Shown: one piece after another, positions 21,618-34,400 of the stretch
Layout of the letters: the number at the start of each line of letters is the position of its first letter
How positions within the stretch are numbered: the first letter of the stretch is position 1
From: Sabellastarte sp. h YS-2021
Lineage: Eukaryota; Annelida; Polychaeta; Sabellida; Sabellidae
Reading direction: 5' to 3'
Assembly: GCA_964017235.1 (NCBI GenBank)
Contig: OZ024929.1
Location: 64,761,603-64,825,602 of the forward strand
Length of the DNA stretch: 64,000 bases
The notes under the pieces: generated by a model
What the model was told of the DNA's origin: nothing
What the model saw: the letters and a program-made list of their open reading frames with translations, nothing else
The model's database searches: none
Made by a program: the position numbers and the translations under genes

Positions 21618-22984
21618 GTGAAAACGCCCTCCCACCAAACAAGTTCTAACAAGCCCAGATCATCCAAATACAGGCATTTTTGTTTTATTTTTGATACCCA
21701 TAACTACTGTCCTACATGTAGAAAAGCTGGAAAAGGGGATGACCCTTGTGTTACCAATGAAAAAAATATATGCTCTGGTTTTACTGAAGAACAGAAAATA
21801 ATAATCAAGCACAAACGTAGATATATAAGGAAACAAAAAGTTTCTGATACCTGCAATACTTCTAAAGATGATGATCTGGACTTGTTGGGGATGACATGGA
21901 GGCTTTTTCTGACTCTCAAGTAGACCTTGAGGGTGCTGTGAAAAAAAATTTCATCTCCTCCACACCCCCAACCTTTGTGTTTTGAGTCTTTGTCTTTAAG
22001 GACACCTCAAACTGTCCCACCCACCCCAGGTACAGCTTTACAAAATAAGATAGAAAGTAAATTAGAAAAATCCCTGGGTAACCAATTCAACAGCAAATGG
22101 GGGTCTTTCAAGCGTCCATGCTGGAGGCTGTGAAATCTCTTAGAAAGGAAATGCAGTCTATGAAAAAAGCCTCCGAAGCGGAGGTAGTTAAGACCTCCGC
22201 TTCAACTTCAAAAGCTGGACCTAGTACACAACCTGATCCGATCATACATCCAAACCCTCGGACATCTGATCACTCGGATGCCCAACCTATGGAAATAGAC
22301 TTCTGTGGTCCTTCACTTCCACCACGGTTCACCCAAAGTGTAAAGTCCGATCATGGCTCCAAGCATTGGGATCTTCAATCCGAACACTCGGATCCTCAAT
22401 CCAAACATTCAGAACAACCTCAAAGGGTGTGTTCTTCTATAGCCAAGAAACACTCGGACAAAAAGAAACACAAAGTTTGGGCAAAATACTATTTACAGTC
22501 TTCATCTTCAGGGGAGGATCAGTCCTCTGTCCCTGTCAAAAAGTCTGTTAAGCCTCAACAGACTTCGTCTGAGCAAGACCAACAACAGGATAACCCAGAC
22601 CCAGTCTTTTACAGGGAGGTTGAGATGACCGTCCTTCAACCACATCTAGGGGATTCTAGATGTCAAGAACTCAGGAATCTGCCTTTCTGGCCTACTCCTC
22701 TGTTCAAGTCACAATTAGTCAAGAATGGAGAAGACTTCCTCCTTAAAACAGGCACCCCTAAAGATTCACAGGGTTTTGGACTCTATCAAAATAAGCCCTT
22801 TCGTGGTCCCCACCACAATAAGAAAAGAGGTTCCTACAGGAAACACCACTATGGGGGCAACTCCTCCCAAAGTAGTAACCAATCGTTTTCCTCAGGTAGG
22901 GGGAAATCGACCAACAGAGGCTTCAGAGGTTGTTTTCGACCTCATTCAAGGGGACGAGGGCGTGGAAACCCCTCCCCCCAATGA
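21618..22984 (+). pseudogene. DIRS Gag-like ORF1, copy 2, frameshifted and internally deleted
   Basis: Two plus frames (21618-21923 and 22097-22984) correspond to the N- and C-terminal parts of ORF1 in copy 1. The Cys/His region is largely kept (YCPTCRKAGKGDDPCV) but at least one frameshift lies between the pieces. At about 22620 the sequence jumps in frame from FYREVE to MTVLQPHL, removing about 250 residues relative to copy 1. The Arg/Gly-rich tail and terminal TGA (22982-22984) remain. Confidence 0.85.
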
Positions 22985-24560
22985 CTTTTTACAAGCCTCC
23001 CTCAGTCCACCAGCAGGAGGTCGCCTCCGTTCTTTCAGAAGAGACTGGCTAGCAAACAAATGTTCAGACAACATGTTAAACATTATCACCAATGGTTACG
23101 TTCTTCCATTCATCTCCAAACCAAATTTAGTCAGAGCTCCCCTGATTCGAGGCCCTTCAAAAACAACAAGCTCTGGCCTCTTGTATCCAGTCCCCTGATT
23201 CGATCAGGTTACAAGACCCTTCAAAAACAACAAGCTCTGGCCTCTTGTATCCAGTCTCTTCTGTCTAAGAACACGATAGAAAGGGTGGAAAATGTAACAT
23301 CTCTTGGGTTTTACAATTGTCTGTTTCTAATCCCCAAGCCTCACCAAAGGTGGAGGCCAGTAATAGACCTAAGCAAGCTCAACACCTTCCTACTTGTAGA
23401 AAGGTTTAAAATGGAAACACCAGAGTCCATCAGGGACTCTCTGATTCCAGGGGAATGGGTGTCGTCGATAGACTTATCAGACACCTACCTTCACATCCCC
23501 ATCTACCCAAACTCAAGGAAGTACTTAAGGTTTTGCCACAAGTCTCAGGGGTTCCAGTTCAACTCCCTTCCCTTTGGGCTAGCCACAACCCCGCAGGTTT
23601 TTACAATGATTGTAAAAGAAGTGAAGCTGATGGCCCTGACAAGGGGAATCAGACTTCACCAGTACTGGGCTCTTTCAGTTTCAAGGAGCACTGGAGATTT
23701 CCTCATTATTTGGACAGCCTCCTTCCTTGGACAGAAACCATTTCAGCACACCTAGAGTGGTGGCAAAATCCCACAAACGTGATGAAAGGTGCAGACCTTC
23801 ATCCCAAAGACCACAGTATCCAACTCTTTACAAGACGCCTCAAATGAAGGCTGGGGTGCTCACTTAGAGGAAGCCTCTACAAAGGGTCTGTGGTCAGACA
23901 GGGAAAAAGGGCTACACATAAATGTTCTAGAGCTGAAGGCGGTTTCTCTGGCCCTTCAAAGGTTCAAGGACCAGTGTCAAAACCAGTGTTAGTTGCTACG
24001 GACAACTCAACAGTAGTAGCCTACATAAACAAACAAAGAGGAACCCATTCGGCGGAGATGTGCGCTCTCCTGTGGAAGATCATGACCTGGTGCCATCATT
24101 ACCAGATAACTTTAAAAGCCAGACACATTCCAGGGTGTCTAAATGTGATAGCCGACCTTCTGTCCAGGTCGAACCAAATCCAGTCAACAGAATGGTCACT
24201 ACATCCGCAGGTGTTCAAACAGATCTGTCACAAGTGGTTCACTCCTCATGTAGATCTATTTGCCACTCATCTGAACCACAAAGTTCCACTGTATGTATCT
24301 CCAGTCCCAGACCAAAATTCTTGGGACATAGATGCTCTGAACATAAACTGGTCGGGTCTCACTGCTTATGCTTACCCCCAAAAATCCAGTTACCTGATCA
24401 TTGTAATAGCCCCAGGCTGGCCAGTGATGCCCTGGTTTTGGGACCTAGTGCAGCTCTCAACAGAGATTCCACTTCATCTACCAGTATCAAGAACTCTTCT
24501 CAAACAGTCCCACAACTATGTGTTTCACAGCAATCCACAACATCTCAACCTCCATGCCTA
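22725..24560 (+). pseudogene. DIRS reverse transcriptase/RNase H, copy 2, active site deleted
   Basis: The overlap with the ORF1 tail is as in copy 1. A partial duplication (unit about 53 bp, near 23138-23260) breaks the frame early. The frame 23060-23755 covers the fingers and motif A (IDLSDTYLH). At about 23666 HQY joins directly to a segment some 330 bp further on, so the YLDD active site is lost. RNase H is split by a frameshift near 23840 inside the DASNEGWG region. The YAYPP block also has a small deletion. Inactive. Confidence 0.85.
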
Positions 24561-24569
24561 GTGTCTAGG

Positions 24570-27351
24570 AGTGGACAGCTCCAAGAACAAGGCTTCTCTG
24601 TGGAGGTGGCAGAGAGAATTGCTGCCCCTCAGATGTCATCAACAAGGACCATCTACAAGTCAAAGTGGGCCCTATTTGAGAAATGGTGCAGAGAAAATTC
24701 GGTGGAATTCTCCACTCCCTCTGTGAAGCAAGCCTCAGACTTCTTCATGTACCTGTACCAAGACCTAAACAGGTGCCCTTTGACCATTGATGGTTATAGG
24801 ACAGCCAGTGTTGACACCTTGGGCCCAGCGGGGCTCCATATTTCCCAAAGTTCAGACCTTAACAGGTTACTCTCCAGTTTTCATAGGGATCGTCCCAAAA
24901 GTTCCAGGAATCTTCCTAAGTGGAACCTTTCTGTTGTACTCAATGAGCTCACAAAAGCGCCCTTTGAGCCTATGAAAGACACAGACCTCAAACATCTTAC
25001 CCTCAAAACTACTCAAAAGCGCAAGCGCTGCAGCAAAATTCATGCCTGGGTTGCAAACAAAGTATCTAATCTAGGCCAATGGGAAAAGGTACTTTGTTCC
25101 CCTCTTCAGATTTCATAGCCAAAAACCAACTAGCAAGAGATGGTTCTCAAACTGTGTCTCCGGTGACTATCCCTGCTCTGACTACCGTCATGGATAGACC
25201 ATTCAAAGAAGACATAACCCTGTGTCCAGTACGGGCCCAGAGGTACTATTTTGATTGAACCAAAGACCTGAGAAGGTCTTGATCCCTACTTTTTATTTCC
25301 TTCAAGAAACGACATACCTCAGACATCAGACCCGCTACTCTTGGTTAAAGCAAAGTATCCTATTTTGTTACAAACAAGCAGATCAACAGTCCTTGGACTT
25401 GGTCCAAGTTAAAGCACATGACATTAGGGCCTTTGCGGCAGCATTCGAAATTCCCGCCAACCCGCCGGTCCGAAGCTGACAACTTTACTCGCGGACCTGT
25501 AACTCTGGCAAGTAATAATAATAATAATAATAGTTAGATCTTATATAGCGCAATTCTAGTCACTACTTGACGGTCCGTTTGTCCAGAAACATTCAAACTA
25601 AGATATATTCCCATGTATTTCCCTCGTTTTTCAACATATTTTAGAGGATTTACGTCGGTAGCCATATTGTACAGTACTGTCATTGCTTTTCATATCTCTC
25701 TTCTGATTCGTCGAGGCCATTTACCATTGACCATCAGAATCTAGCTTTCAAAATCTAACACTCAGACAAGAGCAGAATTGTAACTAAATATTTCTACAAA
25801 TGTCTTGGTTATTATCATTGATAATAATGTTCTGTATGTGTGCATTATGCACTTAAACCCTGTAATATATTCAGACAGTAGTAACCATAATTTGGAAAAA
25901 AAGCCCTGAAATAAATTAATTTTTCTGAAACAATAAATCAAAGAAATGGGTATTTTGCTATCTGAACAAACAACTTATGAGCTTAAGATTATAAGAATAA
26001 TAAGTGACTGTGTGTAGTGACTATCAGTTACCCTCAGTTACCTGTCTTATATTATCCTAAAATTTGTTTGGCAATATTTCGAAAAATATTTGATTTTTCT
26101 CATCAGAGGCTAAAAATTTCATCCCATTTTGCCCTAAGGTTCAAAATTCCTATCCGCCTGGAGCCGCTCAACTGAGCCTCTTTTAGGAGGCTCAGGGGGA
26201 TAAAATCAATAATTAAGGTCATAGACCCCAAAATAGCCATTATTATAGTGAAATAATGTTCAAAATAAATAAAACACTCCTACACTCCACCTGTAGGCAT
26301 CAATATGTTTGTATGAGGTTATGCCTTCTCATGGTACCCCCTACCCAGGAGCCCCCCCCTTTACTTATGAGCTTAAGATAATCATAATGATTTCTGCTTT
26401 ATTTATTATAAATGTGCTGATCATGACATAGCTAGAACTTTCTGTTTACATTTATTTATTTTTTTGTTTATTATTATTTTATTTATTTTTTTTTTTTTTG
26501 AGGCAGAAATTGTATGACAAAATTTTTTAGTTTTATGTATAACCAGTTATACCTGTTGTTATGTACCTAAACTCCTGTTATATTATGGGCAATGTGTAGT
26601 GATAAATAGGTATGGCATAAACATTATTGGAAAACCTCCAATTTTAATGCAAATGGCCCTGAGTGAACAGAATTGATGGTATGGCAGAATTAAGAGCACC
26701 CGTGTACCAGATCTGTTACTTATTAACAGTACTTATTGAATTTATTCTGTTTGGTTCTAAGGTTTAACGTCAGTTTAGTTAGTTTTCCCTTTGATGCTCC
26801 TAAGTTTTGAAGTGATTTTTCTGATAATGTACACAGATCAGTATCTATTACCTCCTTCATGAAAAAGTTCCAATCTTACCTGTTCGCAAAAGTCTCTCCA
26901 CCATAGCCTTCCTGTCGTACCTGTGTCTTCATTGATATGACCTGGCTATGTTATTGAACTTAAGATTATTTACCTTGGTTATGTTCTGTTGTGCTTGATG
27001 TACATTAAGTGCTATAAAAGTCCACATTAGATTGGATTACTTTAAAACATTACAAGTACAAAGCTATCATTTTGTCGGACCAGCAACTTTTCTCACGGAC
27101 CAGTAACTTTTTGATGTTGCTGGTCCGGTGGACCAGAAACATTTTTAACTTAAGGTCGAACACTGCTTTGCGGCCTCTAAGGCCTTTTACGATGGTATTT
27201 CGTTGAACCAAATCTTGCAAGCTTGTTACTGAAAAACCCATAACACATTCACAAATTTTTACCTAAAAGACCTTACTTGGTCAGATAGCGACAACAATAT
27301 GTATGTGGGTCCAGTAGTAGCGGCTTGACAAGTCCTAGACCCTTCCCCTCA
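24570..27351 (+). pseudogene. DIRS tyrosine recombinase, copy 2, interrupted
   Basis: The frame to 25118 has the core-binding region, but the catalytic Arg segment is rearranged (QKRKRCSKIHA replaces GKRxSEIHA). It is then frameshifted. TGA at 25256-25258 replaces CGA of copy 1. The domain is split inside HDIRAFAA by the hAT insertion (25439-27165) and resumes with SKAFY-type sequence at 27174. The catalytic His of CHW is Tyr (GCTTGTTAC). Inactive. Confidence 0.85.
25439..27165. mobile_element. Non-autonomous hAT-like transposon inside DIRS copy 2
   Basis: 1727 bp with short imperfect terminal inverted repeats (left CAGCATTCGA, right TCGAACACTG) and a perfect 8-bp target duplication CTTTGCGG (25431-25438 and 27166-27173). 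Removing it restores continuous recombinase sequence. The ends carry several GGTCCG/GGACC subterminal motifs (25469, 27079-27132). An 8-bp duplication and CAG...CTG ends are typical of the hAT superfamily. There is no transposase frame, so it must have been moved in trans. A TAA microsatellite lies at about 25509-25531. Confidence 0.85.
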
Positions 27352-27806
27352 GACTAGTCATCCTCGGAAAGAAAAGAAGAGGGGGCACATCCAGTATGGC
27401 CAAGTCTTCAAGAGTCTAAATCCCAGGGTCTAGGTATATGACTACCTCCTCAGGATGATTGGTAAGGTCTTTTATCTTTTGTTTGATTTAACAGTATTTA
27501 ACATGTATAAGGTATTGGATACTTATTCAGGTGATCCCATATTCTCATCATGGATGGCAAGTTAATGAGATTTTCAAGCCAAGGGCTTGTTTTCATTCGT
27601 GGTGAAGCCCTTGGGGTTATATACCGTATAAGTGAGCATGGCTGCACTTACTCCTTCAAAATCCAGACATACAGACAGTATCAGTACTGTCATTCATTCA
27701 AGTAATCTGGTTTTTGGCTTCTTACAGGCCCAGTTCCTAGCTTTCAGTTCCACATGGTAAGCTTGTAGCTTATAAAAGCTACATTTAAGAAATTAAAATT
27801 TTCCAA

Positions 27807-28080
27807 TTTTATTTGGTAGTCAGAGGGTAAACATTGACTGTAGGAACCATTTGCCATTTTGTTTATTTCGAAATGGCGGAAGTTTAAGATGACTGGAGTA
27901 TAACATACATTTACATGGATTCATCTGAAGAATTATTATAACTTCTTCATTTCTTCCTCATCATATCCCAGCCTGTTTTGTGGGGAGAGTGCTACAGAAT
28001 CTGTTTTGATTAGTTCTGCTACCTTTGTTTCTTGTTTCAAAACCAGGGAAAATGAGGGCTGGTTAAAGCTTTAAGTATGT
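27807..28080. other. Interval without recognised feature
   Basis: No repeat or frame is supported; it may be the decayed 5' part of the DIRS fossil that follows. Confidence 0.35.
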
Positions 28081-28980
28081 TTTACTAGCTTATCACCATC
28101 CAATCTTTCAGAGGGGTAGAAGTGTTCAGAAATACCATTTGCAAAGGGTACTGGTAGTTTTAATAGACTTAACGGACGTCTACTTACATGTTTGTACTAA
28201 CATAAAATCACAGAATCTTCTGTTTTTATGTGGCAGGTCAGTCTTATCAGGGCAGGGGCCTTCCCTTCAGTTTTGCTACAGTTCTTCACATTCATCAGTA
28301 TGTGGATGTCTCATTATTCCAGGTCTCCATCACAGCAGATTAACTGGGTGTAGTTGGCACAGGTGGTCATGTCTGGTGATAAACTTTCAAAAAAACTAAC
28401 ACCAACACTGTGAGCAGTTCATCTTTCTGTTTTACAGGTCAGTTTACACAAGGGTGATGTGTCCCCAATGTAAAAGAAGGGGGGTACCCTACTAAGAAAT
28501 TGAGAGTGTACAAACATATTTGCTGGAATATAGTCCTAATTGGCAGTTTATACATAAGAGACCTCATTGGAAGTATATTCAATCTCTATACATTTGGATT
28601 CTTTGTTTAGAGATTTCAAAAAAGGCATTTAACCTGGTGGACGTCTTGTATTGTTTTCCTTGCATGTAGAAGAATACAATTTCATGTGTTTATTCTTCTT
28701 TCATTCAGGCAAGGTTGGCAATCAATCCCAAAAAGGCATTTAACCTGGTGAATGTCTTGTATTGTTTTCCTTGCATGCAGAAGAATACAATTTCATGTGT
28801 TTATTCTTCTTTCATTCAGGCAAGGTTGGCAATCAATCCCAGGATTCTCATGATATTCATAGGGCTCCTACCATTAATAGAATTATTCAATTTGTATGGG
28901 CAATTGACTATGCATCATTTGCAATGTATTTGGAACTCATTGGAAGTACTCCAAGTCTTTAGACATTCAAATTCCTTGTT
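28081..28980 (+). pseudogene. Older DIRS-like reverse transcriptase fossil
   Basis: At 28145-28225 the translation VLIDLTDVYLHV resembles motif A of the DIRS reverse transcriptase (IDLSDAYLHI). Further on GLPFSFAT, HQYVDVSLF and LVINFQKN resemble the SLPFGLAT, HQYLDDWLI and ILNQEKSEL blocks, in the right order but in shifting frames. A 110-bp segment is tandemly duplicated (about 28618-28728 and 28729-28839). It is far more diverged than the four other copies, so it belongs to an older insertion or another DIRS lineage. Confidence 0.6.
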
Positions 28981-29604
28981 AGGAGACCATGATACGCAAG
29001 CGAATAAAATTTATTTTGACCATGGACTTTCATGGATGTCCATGGATGTCCATTGTAATTAATGCTCGACGATAGGAGAGGGTTATTGTAATCAGTTTGT
29101 TTCTGTCTGTCTGTCTGTCTGTGCACCGTTGTGCCCTTATAACTCAAAAACTATAACATCAATCAATCTCAAATTTGGTGGGGAGGTATTTCATGGGGTA
29201 CAGACAGATTCTTCCAAATTTGGTGTAATTTGTTTGAAAATTAAAGTCAGGAGAGAGTTTTTCTTATTTCTAATTGGTAATACACAGTGAAACTGCTACT
29301 CTTCATCCCATACGTAAAAAATCAGTACTTTGCTCTTGATGATGTCATTACTCAGTGATGTCACAATACAACTGTCATTGTGAGGTCACAAACCTAGGTT
29401 GTGATACTTGCTGTCTTTAAGTAAAAATATTTCTTTTCATTTTATGTCTTGAAATTGACATAAAGATAATAGAGAGGGAGGTGGTATATTCATCATTTTA
29501 TTAATTATTATTTCTGTTTTTATTTTCTCTTTTTTTTTTCAATTCCTTGACGAAAAATTACCAAGCATGATTTTCACCAAGAAGTGATCTTTAAGCAATA
29601 TTTT
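28981..29604. repeat. Repeat head with CATGGA motifs and TCTG microsatellite
   Basis: CATGGACTTTCATGGATGTCC (29021-29040 region) resembles the arrays at 36445 and 38595. A TCTG run lies at 29101-29122, followed by TTATAACTCAAAAACTATAA and CAAATTTGG, the core shared with the tandem families. No coding sequence. Confidence 0.5.
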
Positions 29605-29992
29605 TACCTCCACCAGCAGTTGCAGTTTATGTTTTTGTTTGCTAATTGTTTGTCTCTTTGTCTGATTTTTTTTGTGTTTGTGTGTGTTTAGATTATTCCA
29701 GAAGTAATGAACAGATCTTTATTAAAAATTGGTGGATAGGACCTAGCCAAAGGAAGAACTTACTAAAAGAAGGATCTGGATCTTCTTTTGGATACAAAAA
29801 ATAAATCATGAATTTTCAGAGGTCCCATTTCAATGTATTTTTAATGACTTTGGCTTTCTACTTGATATTTCTATGAACATTAATTTACATGTTTGGTTTT
29901 ATTTTATTGTCTTCCTTACTAAACTTTCTGTCACTTGAGAGACTGGTCACATGGAGTCGAGCGTTTTGCTCTCTCTGAGTGCATCTTGTTGT
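29605..29992 (+). mobile_element. Short copy of the CTCCGCC/CTCTGAGTGC repeat
   Basis: ACCTCCACCAGCAG at the left and GCTCTCTCTGAGTGCATCTTG at the right correspond to the ends of 15391-16415. GGATCTGGATC is present once in the middle. Element B starts directly after it. Confidence 0.55.
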
Positions 29993-30399
29993 AATTAAGC
30001 GTCCCGCAAGGGACGCTTGTTTGTGTATGGGAAAGCTTCAGGCTCCGCCGGCTCCGGTGGCTCCGGCGGCTCCGCATTTTGTTTTCCTTATAACTCTGTA
30101 ACCGTTAGGCGGATTCTTTTCAAATTTGGCAGGTTTAGGCAGTAGCCTTTGGGAATTTTTTTGAATATGCTGCAGTGACATTTCAACCAATCAGAGAGGT
30201 CACATGACCAAAAATGTCTTTTTTCGATGGGGAAGCTTGTCCGGATGATAACTTGAAAGGAATTTTATCAATTCACCTGAAACTTGGCAAATACATTCAT
30301 TCTATTAAAATCTGGAAATCATTAGATTTTGGCATTGATTGGTCAAGAAATGGCCGAGTAATTAATGATTAATTAATCATTACGAATTTTCCAAATAAG

Positions 30400-31488
30400 G
30401 AAAACACAAAAATGCTTATATCTCGAAAACCGTGCTAGATAGAGCGATTTCGACGAAATTTTTGACCCACAGGGTATCTCTGCGGAGTAGTTTTCCCAAT
30501 TTTCAAAAAATGTTTGTCTCGCCCAAAATGGCGGCCATTTTGAATTTTCGAAATTTTCGCAAAAATTGCAAAACACAAAAATGCTTATATCTCAAAAACC
30601 GTGCTAGATAGAGCAATTTCGACAAAATTTTTGACCCGCAGGATATCTCTGCGGAGTACTTTTCCCAATTTTCAAACAATTTTTGTCTCGCCAAAAATGG
30701 CGGCCATTTTGAATTTTCGAAATTTTCGCAAAAATTGCAAAACACAAAAATGCTTATATCTCGAAAACCGTGCTAGATAGAGCGATTTCGACGAAATTTT
30801 TGACCCACAGGGTATCTCTGCAGAGTAGTTATCCCAATTTTGAAAAAATTTTTGTCTCGCCAAAAATGGCGGCCATTTTGAATTTTCGAATTTTTCGCAA
30901 AAATTGCAAAACATAAAAATGCTCATATCTCGAAAACCCTGCTAGATAGAGCGATTTCAACGAAATTTTTGACCCACAGGGTATATCTGTAGAGCAGCCA
31001 TGCCAATTTTCAAAAAAAATTTTGTCTCGCCAAAAATGGCGGCCATTTTGAATTTTTCGCAAAAATTGCAAAACATAAAAATGTTTATATCTCAAAAACC
31101 CTGCTACATAGAGCGATTTCGACGAAATTTTTGACCCGCAGGGTATCTCTGCAGAGTAGCCATGCCAATTTTCAAACAAAAAATTTCTTGCAAAAAATGG
31201 CGGCCATTTTGAATTTTCGAATTTTTCGCAAAATTGCAAAACACAAAAATGCTTATATCTCGAAAACCGTGCTAGATAGAGCGATTTCGACGAAATTTTT
31301 GACCCACAGGGTATCTCTGCAGAGTTGCCATGCCAATTTTCAAAAAAAATTTTTCTTGCCAAAAATGGGGGCCATTTTGAATTTTCGAATTTTTGCGCAA
31401 AAATTGCAAAACACAAAAATGCTAATATTTCGAGCGATTTCGACGAAATTTTTTATCTTCAGGGTATCTCTGCAGAGCAGCTATCCCA
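30400..31488. repeat. 169-bp tandem array (about 7 monomers)
   Basis: AATGCTTATATCTCGAAAAC recurs at 30411, 30580, 30749, 30918, 31080, 31248 and 31419. Most monomers contain AAAATGGCGGCCATTTT (30525-30541, 30694-30710 and later), which is an inverted repeat around a central G and a match to the YY1-type motif. Confidence 0.88.
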
Positions 31489-34400
31489 AAGAGCTTTCAC
31501 TTGGTGAAGTTTCAGACCCATAGCTAATTGCTCACCTACTCAAAAAGAGTAAATGCGAATTACCTCTAAAAGTATTGCAGATGGCCAATTTTTCTCAAAT
31601 AACTCATTCACCTACTTTTGGAAGAGCTTTCACTTGGTGAAGTTTCAGACCCGTAGCTAATTACTCACCTACTCAAAATGAGTAAATGCTAATTATCTCA
31701 AAAACTATTGCGGATACCCAATTTTTCTCAAATAACTCATTCATGTACTTTTGGGAGAGCTTTCACATGGTGAAGTTTCAGACCCGTAGATGATTACTCA
31801 CCTACTCCAAATGAGTAAATGCGAATTATCTCTTAAAAGTATTGCAGATAGCCAATTTTTCTCAAATAACTCATTCACCTACTTTTGGAAGAGCTTTCAC
31901 ATGGTGAAGTTTCAGACCCATAGCCAATTACTCACCTACTCAAAATGAGTCAATGCGAATTATCTCTAAAAGTATTGCAGATAGCCAATTTTTCTCAAAT
32001 AACTCATTCACCTACTTTTGGGAGAGCTTTCACATGGTGAAGTTTCAGACCCATAGCTAATTATTTACCTACTCAAAATGAGTAAATGCTAATTATCTGT
32101 AAAAGTATTGCGGATACCCAATTTTTATCAAATAACTCATTCATCTACTTGTGGGAGAGCTTTCACATGGTGAAGTTTCAGACCCATAGCTAATTACTCA
32201 CCTACTCAAAATGAGTAAATGCGAATTATCTCTAAAAGTATTGCAGATAGCCAATTTTTCTCAAATAAATCATTCACCTACTTTTGGGAGAGCTTTCACT
32301 TGGTGAAGTTTCAGACCCATAGCTAATTACTCACCTACTCAAAATGAGTAAATGCGAATTATCTCTAAAAGTATTGCGGATAGCCAATTTTTCTCAAATA
32401 ACTCATTCACCTACTTTTGGGAGAGCTTTCACTTGGTGAAGTTTCAGACCCATAGCTAATTACTCACCTACTCAAAATGAGTAAATGCGAATTATCTCTA
32501 AAAGTATTGCGGATAGCCAATTTTTGTCAAATTAATCATTCACCTACTTTTGGGAGAGCTTTCACTTGGTGAAGTTTCAGACCCATAGCTAATTACTCAC
32601 CTACTCAAAATGAGTAAATGCGAATTATCTCTAAAAGTATTGCAGATAGCCAATTTTTCTCAAATAACTCATTCACCTACTTTTGGGAGAGCTTTCACAT
32701 GGTGAAGTTTCAGACCCATAGCTAATTATTTACCTACTCAAAATGAGTAAATGCTAATTATCTGTAAAAGTATTGCGGATACCCAATTTTTATCAAATAA
32801 CTCATTCATCTACTTGTGGGAGAGCTTTCACATGGTGAAGTTTCAGACCCATAGCTAATTACTCACCTACTCAAAATGAGTAAATGCGAATTATCTCTAA
32901 AAGTATTGCAGATAGCCAATTTTTCTCAAATAAATCATTCACCTACTTTTGGGAGAGCTTTCACTTGGTGAAGTTTCAGACCCATAGCTAATTACTCACC
33001 TACTCAAAATGAGTAAATGCGAATTATCTCTAAAAGTATTGCAGATAGCCAATTTTTCTCAAATAACTCATTCACCTACTTTTGGGAGAGCTTTCACTTG
33101 GTGAAGTTTCAGACCCATAGCTAATTACTCACCTACTCAAAATGAGTAAATGCGAATTATCTCTAAAAGTATTGCGGATAGCCAATTTTTGTCAAATTAA
33201 TCATTCACCTACTTTTGGGAGAGCTTTCACTTGGTGAAGTTTCAGACCCATAGCTAATTACTCACCTACTCAAAATGAGTAAATGCGAATTATCTCTAAA
33301 AGTATTGCGGATAGCCAATTTTTGTCAAATTAATCATTCACCTACTTTTGGGAGAGCTTTCACTTGGTGAAGTTTCAGACCCATAGCTAATTACTCACCT
33401 ACTCAAAATGAGTAAATGCGAATTATCTCTAAAAGTATTGCAGATAGCCAATTTTTCTCAAATAACTCATTCACCTACTTTTGGGAGAGCTTTCACATGG
33501 TGAAGTTTCAGACCCATAGCTAATTATTTACCTACTCAAAATGAGTAAATGCTAATTATCTGTAAAAGTATTGCGGATACCCAATTTTTATCAAATAACT
33601 CATTCATCTACTTGTGGGAGAGCTTTCACATGGTGAAGTTTCAGACCCATAGCTAATTACTCACCTACTCAAAATGAGTAAATGCGAATTATCTCTAAAA
33701 GTATTGCAGATAGCCAATTTTTCTCAAATAAATCATTCACCTACTTTTGGGAGAGCTTTCACTTGGTGAAGTTTCAGACCCATAGCTAATTACTCACCTA
33801 CTCAAAATGAGTAAATGCGAATTATCTCTAAAAGTATTGCAGATAGCCAATTTTTCTCAAATAACTCATTCACCTACTTTTGGGAGAGCTTTCACTTGGT
33901 GAAGTTTCAGACCCATAGCTAATTACTCACCTACTCAAAATGAGTAAATGCGAATTATCTCTAAAAGTATTGCGGATAGCCAATTTTTGTCAAATTAATC
34001 ATTCACCTACTTTTGGGAGAGCTTTCACTTGGTGAAGTTTCAGACCCATAGCTAATTACTCACCTACTCAAAATGAGTAAATGCGAATTATCTCTAAAAG
34101 TATTGCGGATAGCCAATTTTTCTCAAATAACTCATTCACCTACTTTTGGGAGAGCTTTCACTCTGTGAAGTTTCAGACCCATAGCTAATTACTCACCTAC
34201 TCAAAATGAGTAAATGCGAATTATCTCTAAAAGTATTGCAGATAGCCAATTTTTCTCAAATAACTCATTCACCTACTTTTGGGAGAGCTTTCACTTGGTG
34301 AAGCTTCAGACCCATAGCTAATTACTCACCTACTGAAAATGAGTAAATGTGAATTATCTCTAAAAGTATTGCAGATAGCCAATTTTTCTCAAATACCTCA

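Larger units (their letters stand above)
21288..27806 (+). mobile_element. DIRS-type retrotransposon, copy 2 (decayed, carries a hAT insertion)
   Basis: The ends match the other copies (ATTGTGCTACAATAGCTTACC left, ATTAAAATTTTCCAA right). The left arm uses the subfamily shared with copy 4 (CCATGTGGAACTGAATGC). The internal complementary region and most of the right inverted arm are deleted: sequence jumps from the TTTTTGGCTTCTTACAGGC region to TTCCACATGGTAAGC. Large deletions also remove the middle of Gag and the reverse transcriptase active site. A 1727-bp hAT-like insertion splits the recombinase. Confidence 0.9.

Noticed and set aside
25439..27165. Host gene or exon in the segment splitting the recombinase of copy 2
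   Set aside because: Terminal inverted repeats and an 8-bp target duplication show it to be a transposon; it has no long frame.
30373..31416. Minus-strand frames with repeated KWPPFLARQ-like protein units
   Set aside because: The period equals the 169-bp DNA repeat and the frames drift between monomers; the array has no start or splice context. Treated as a repeat artefact.
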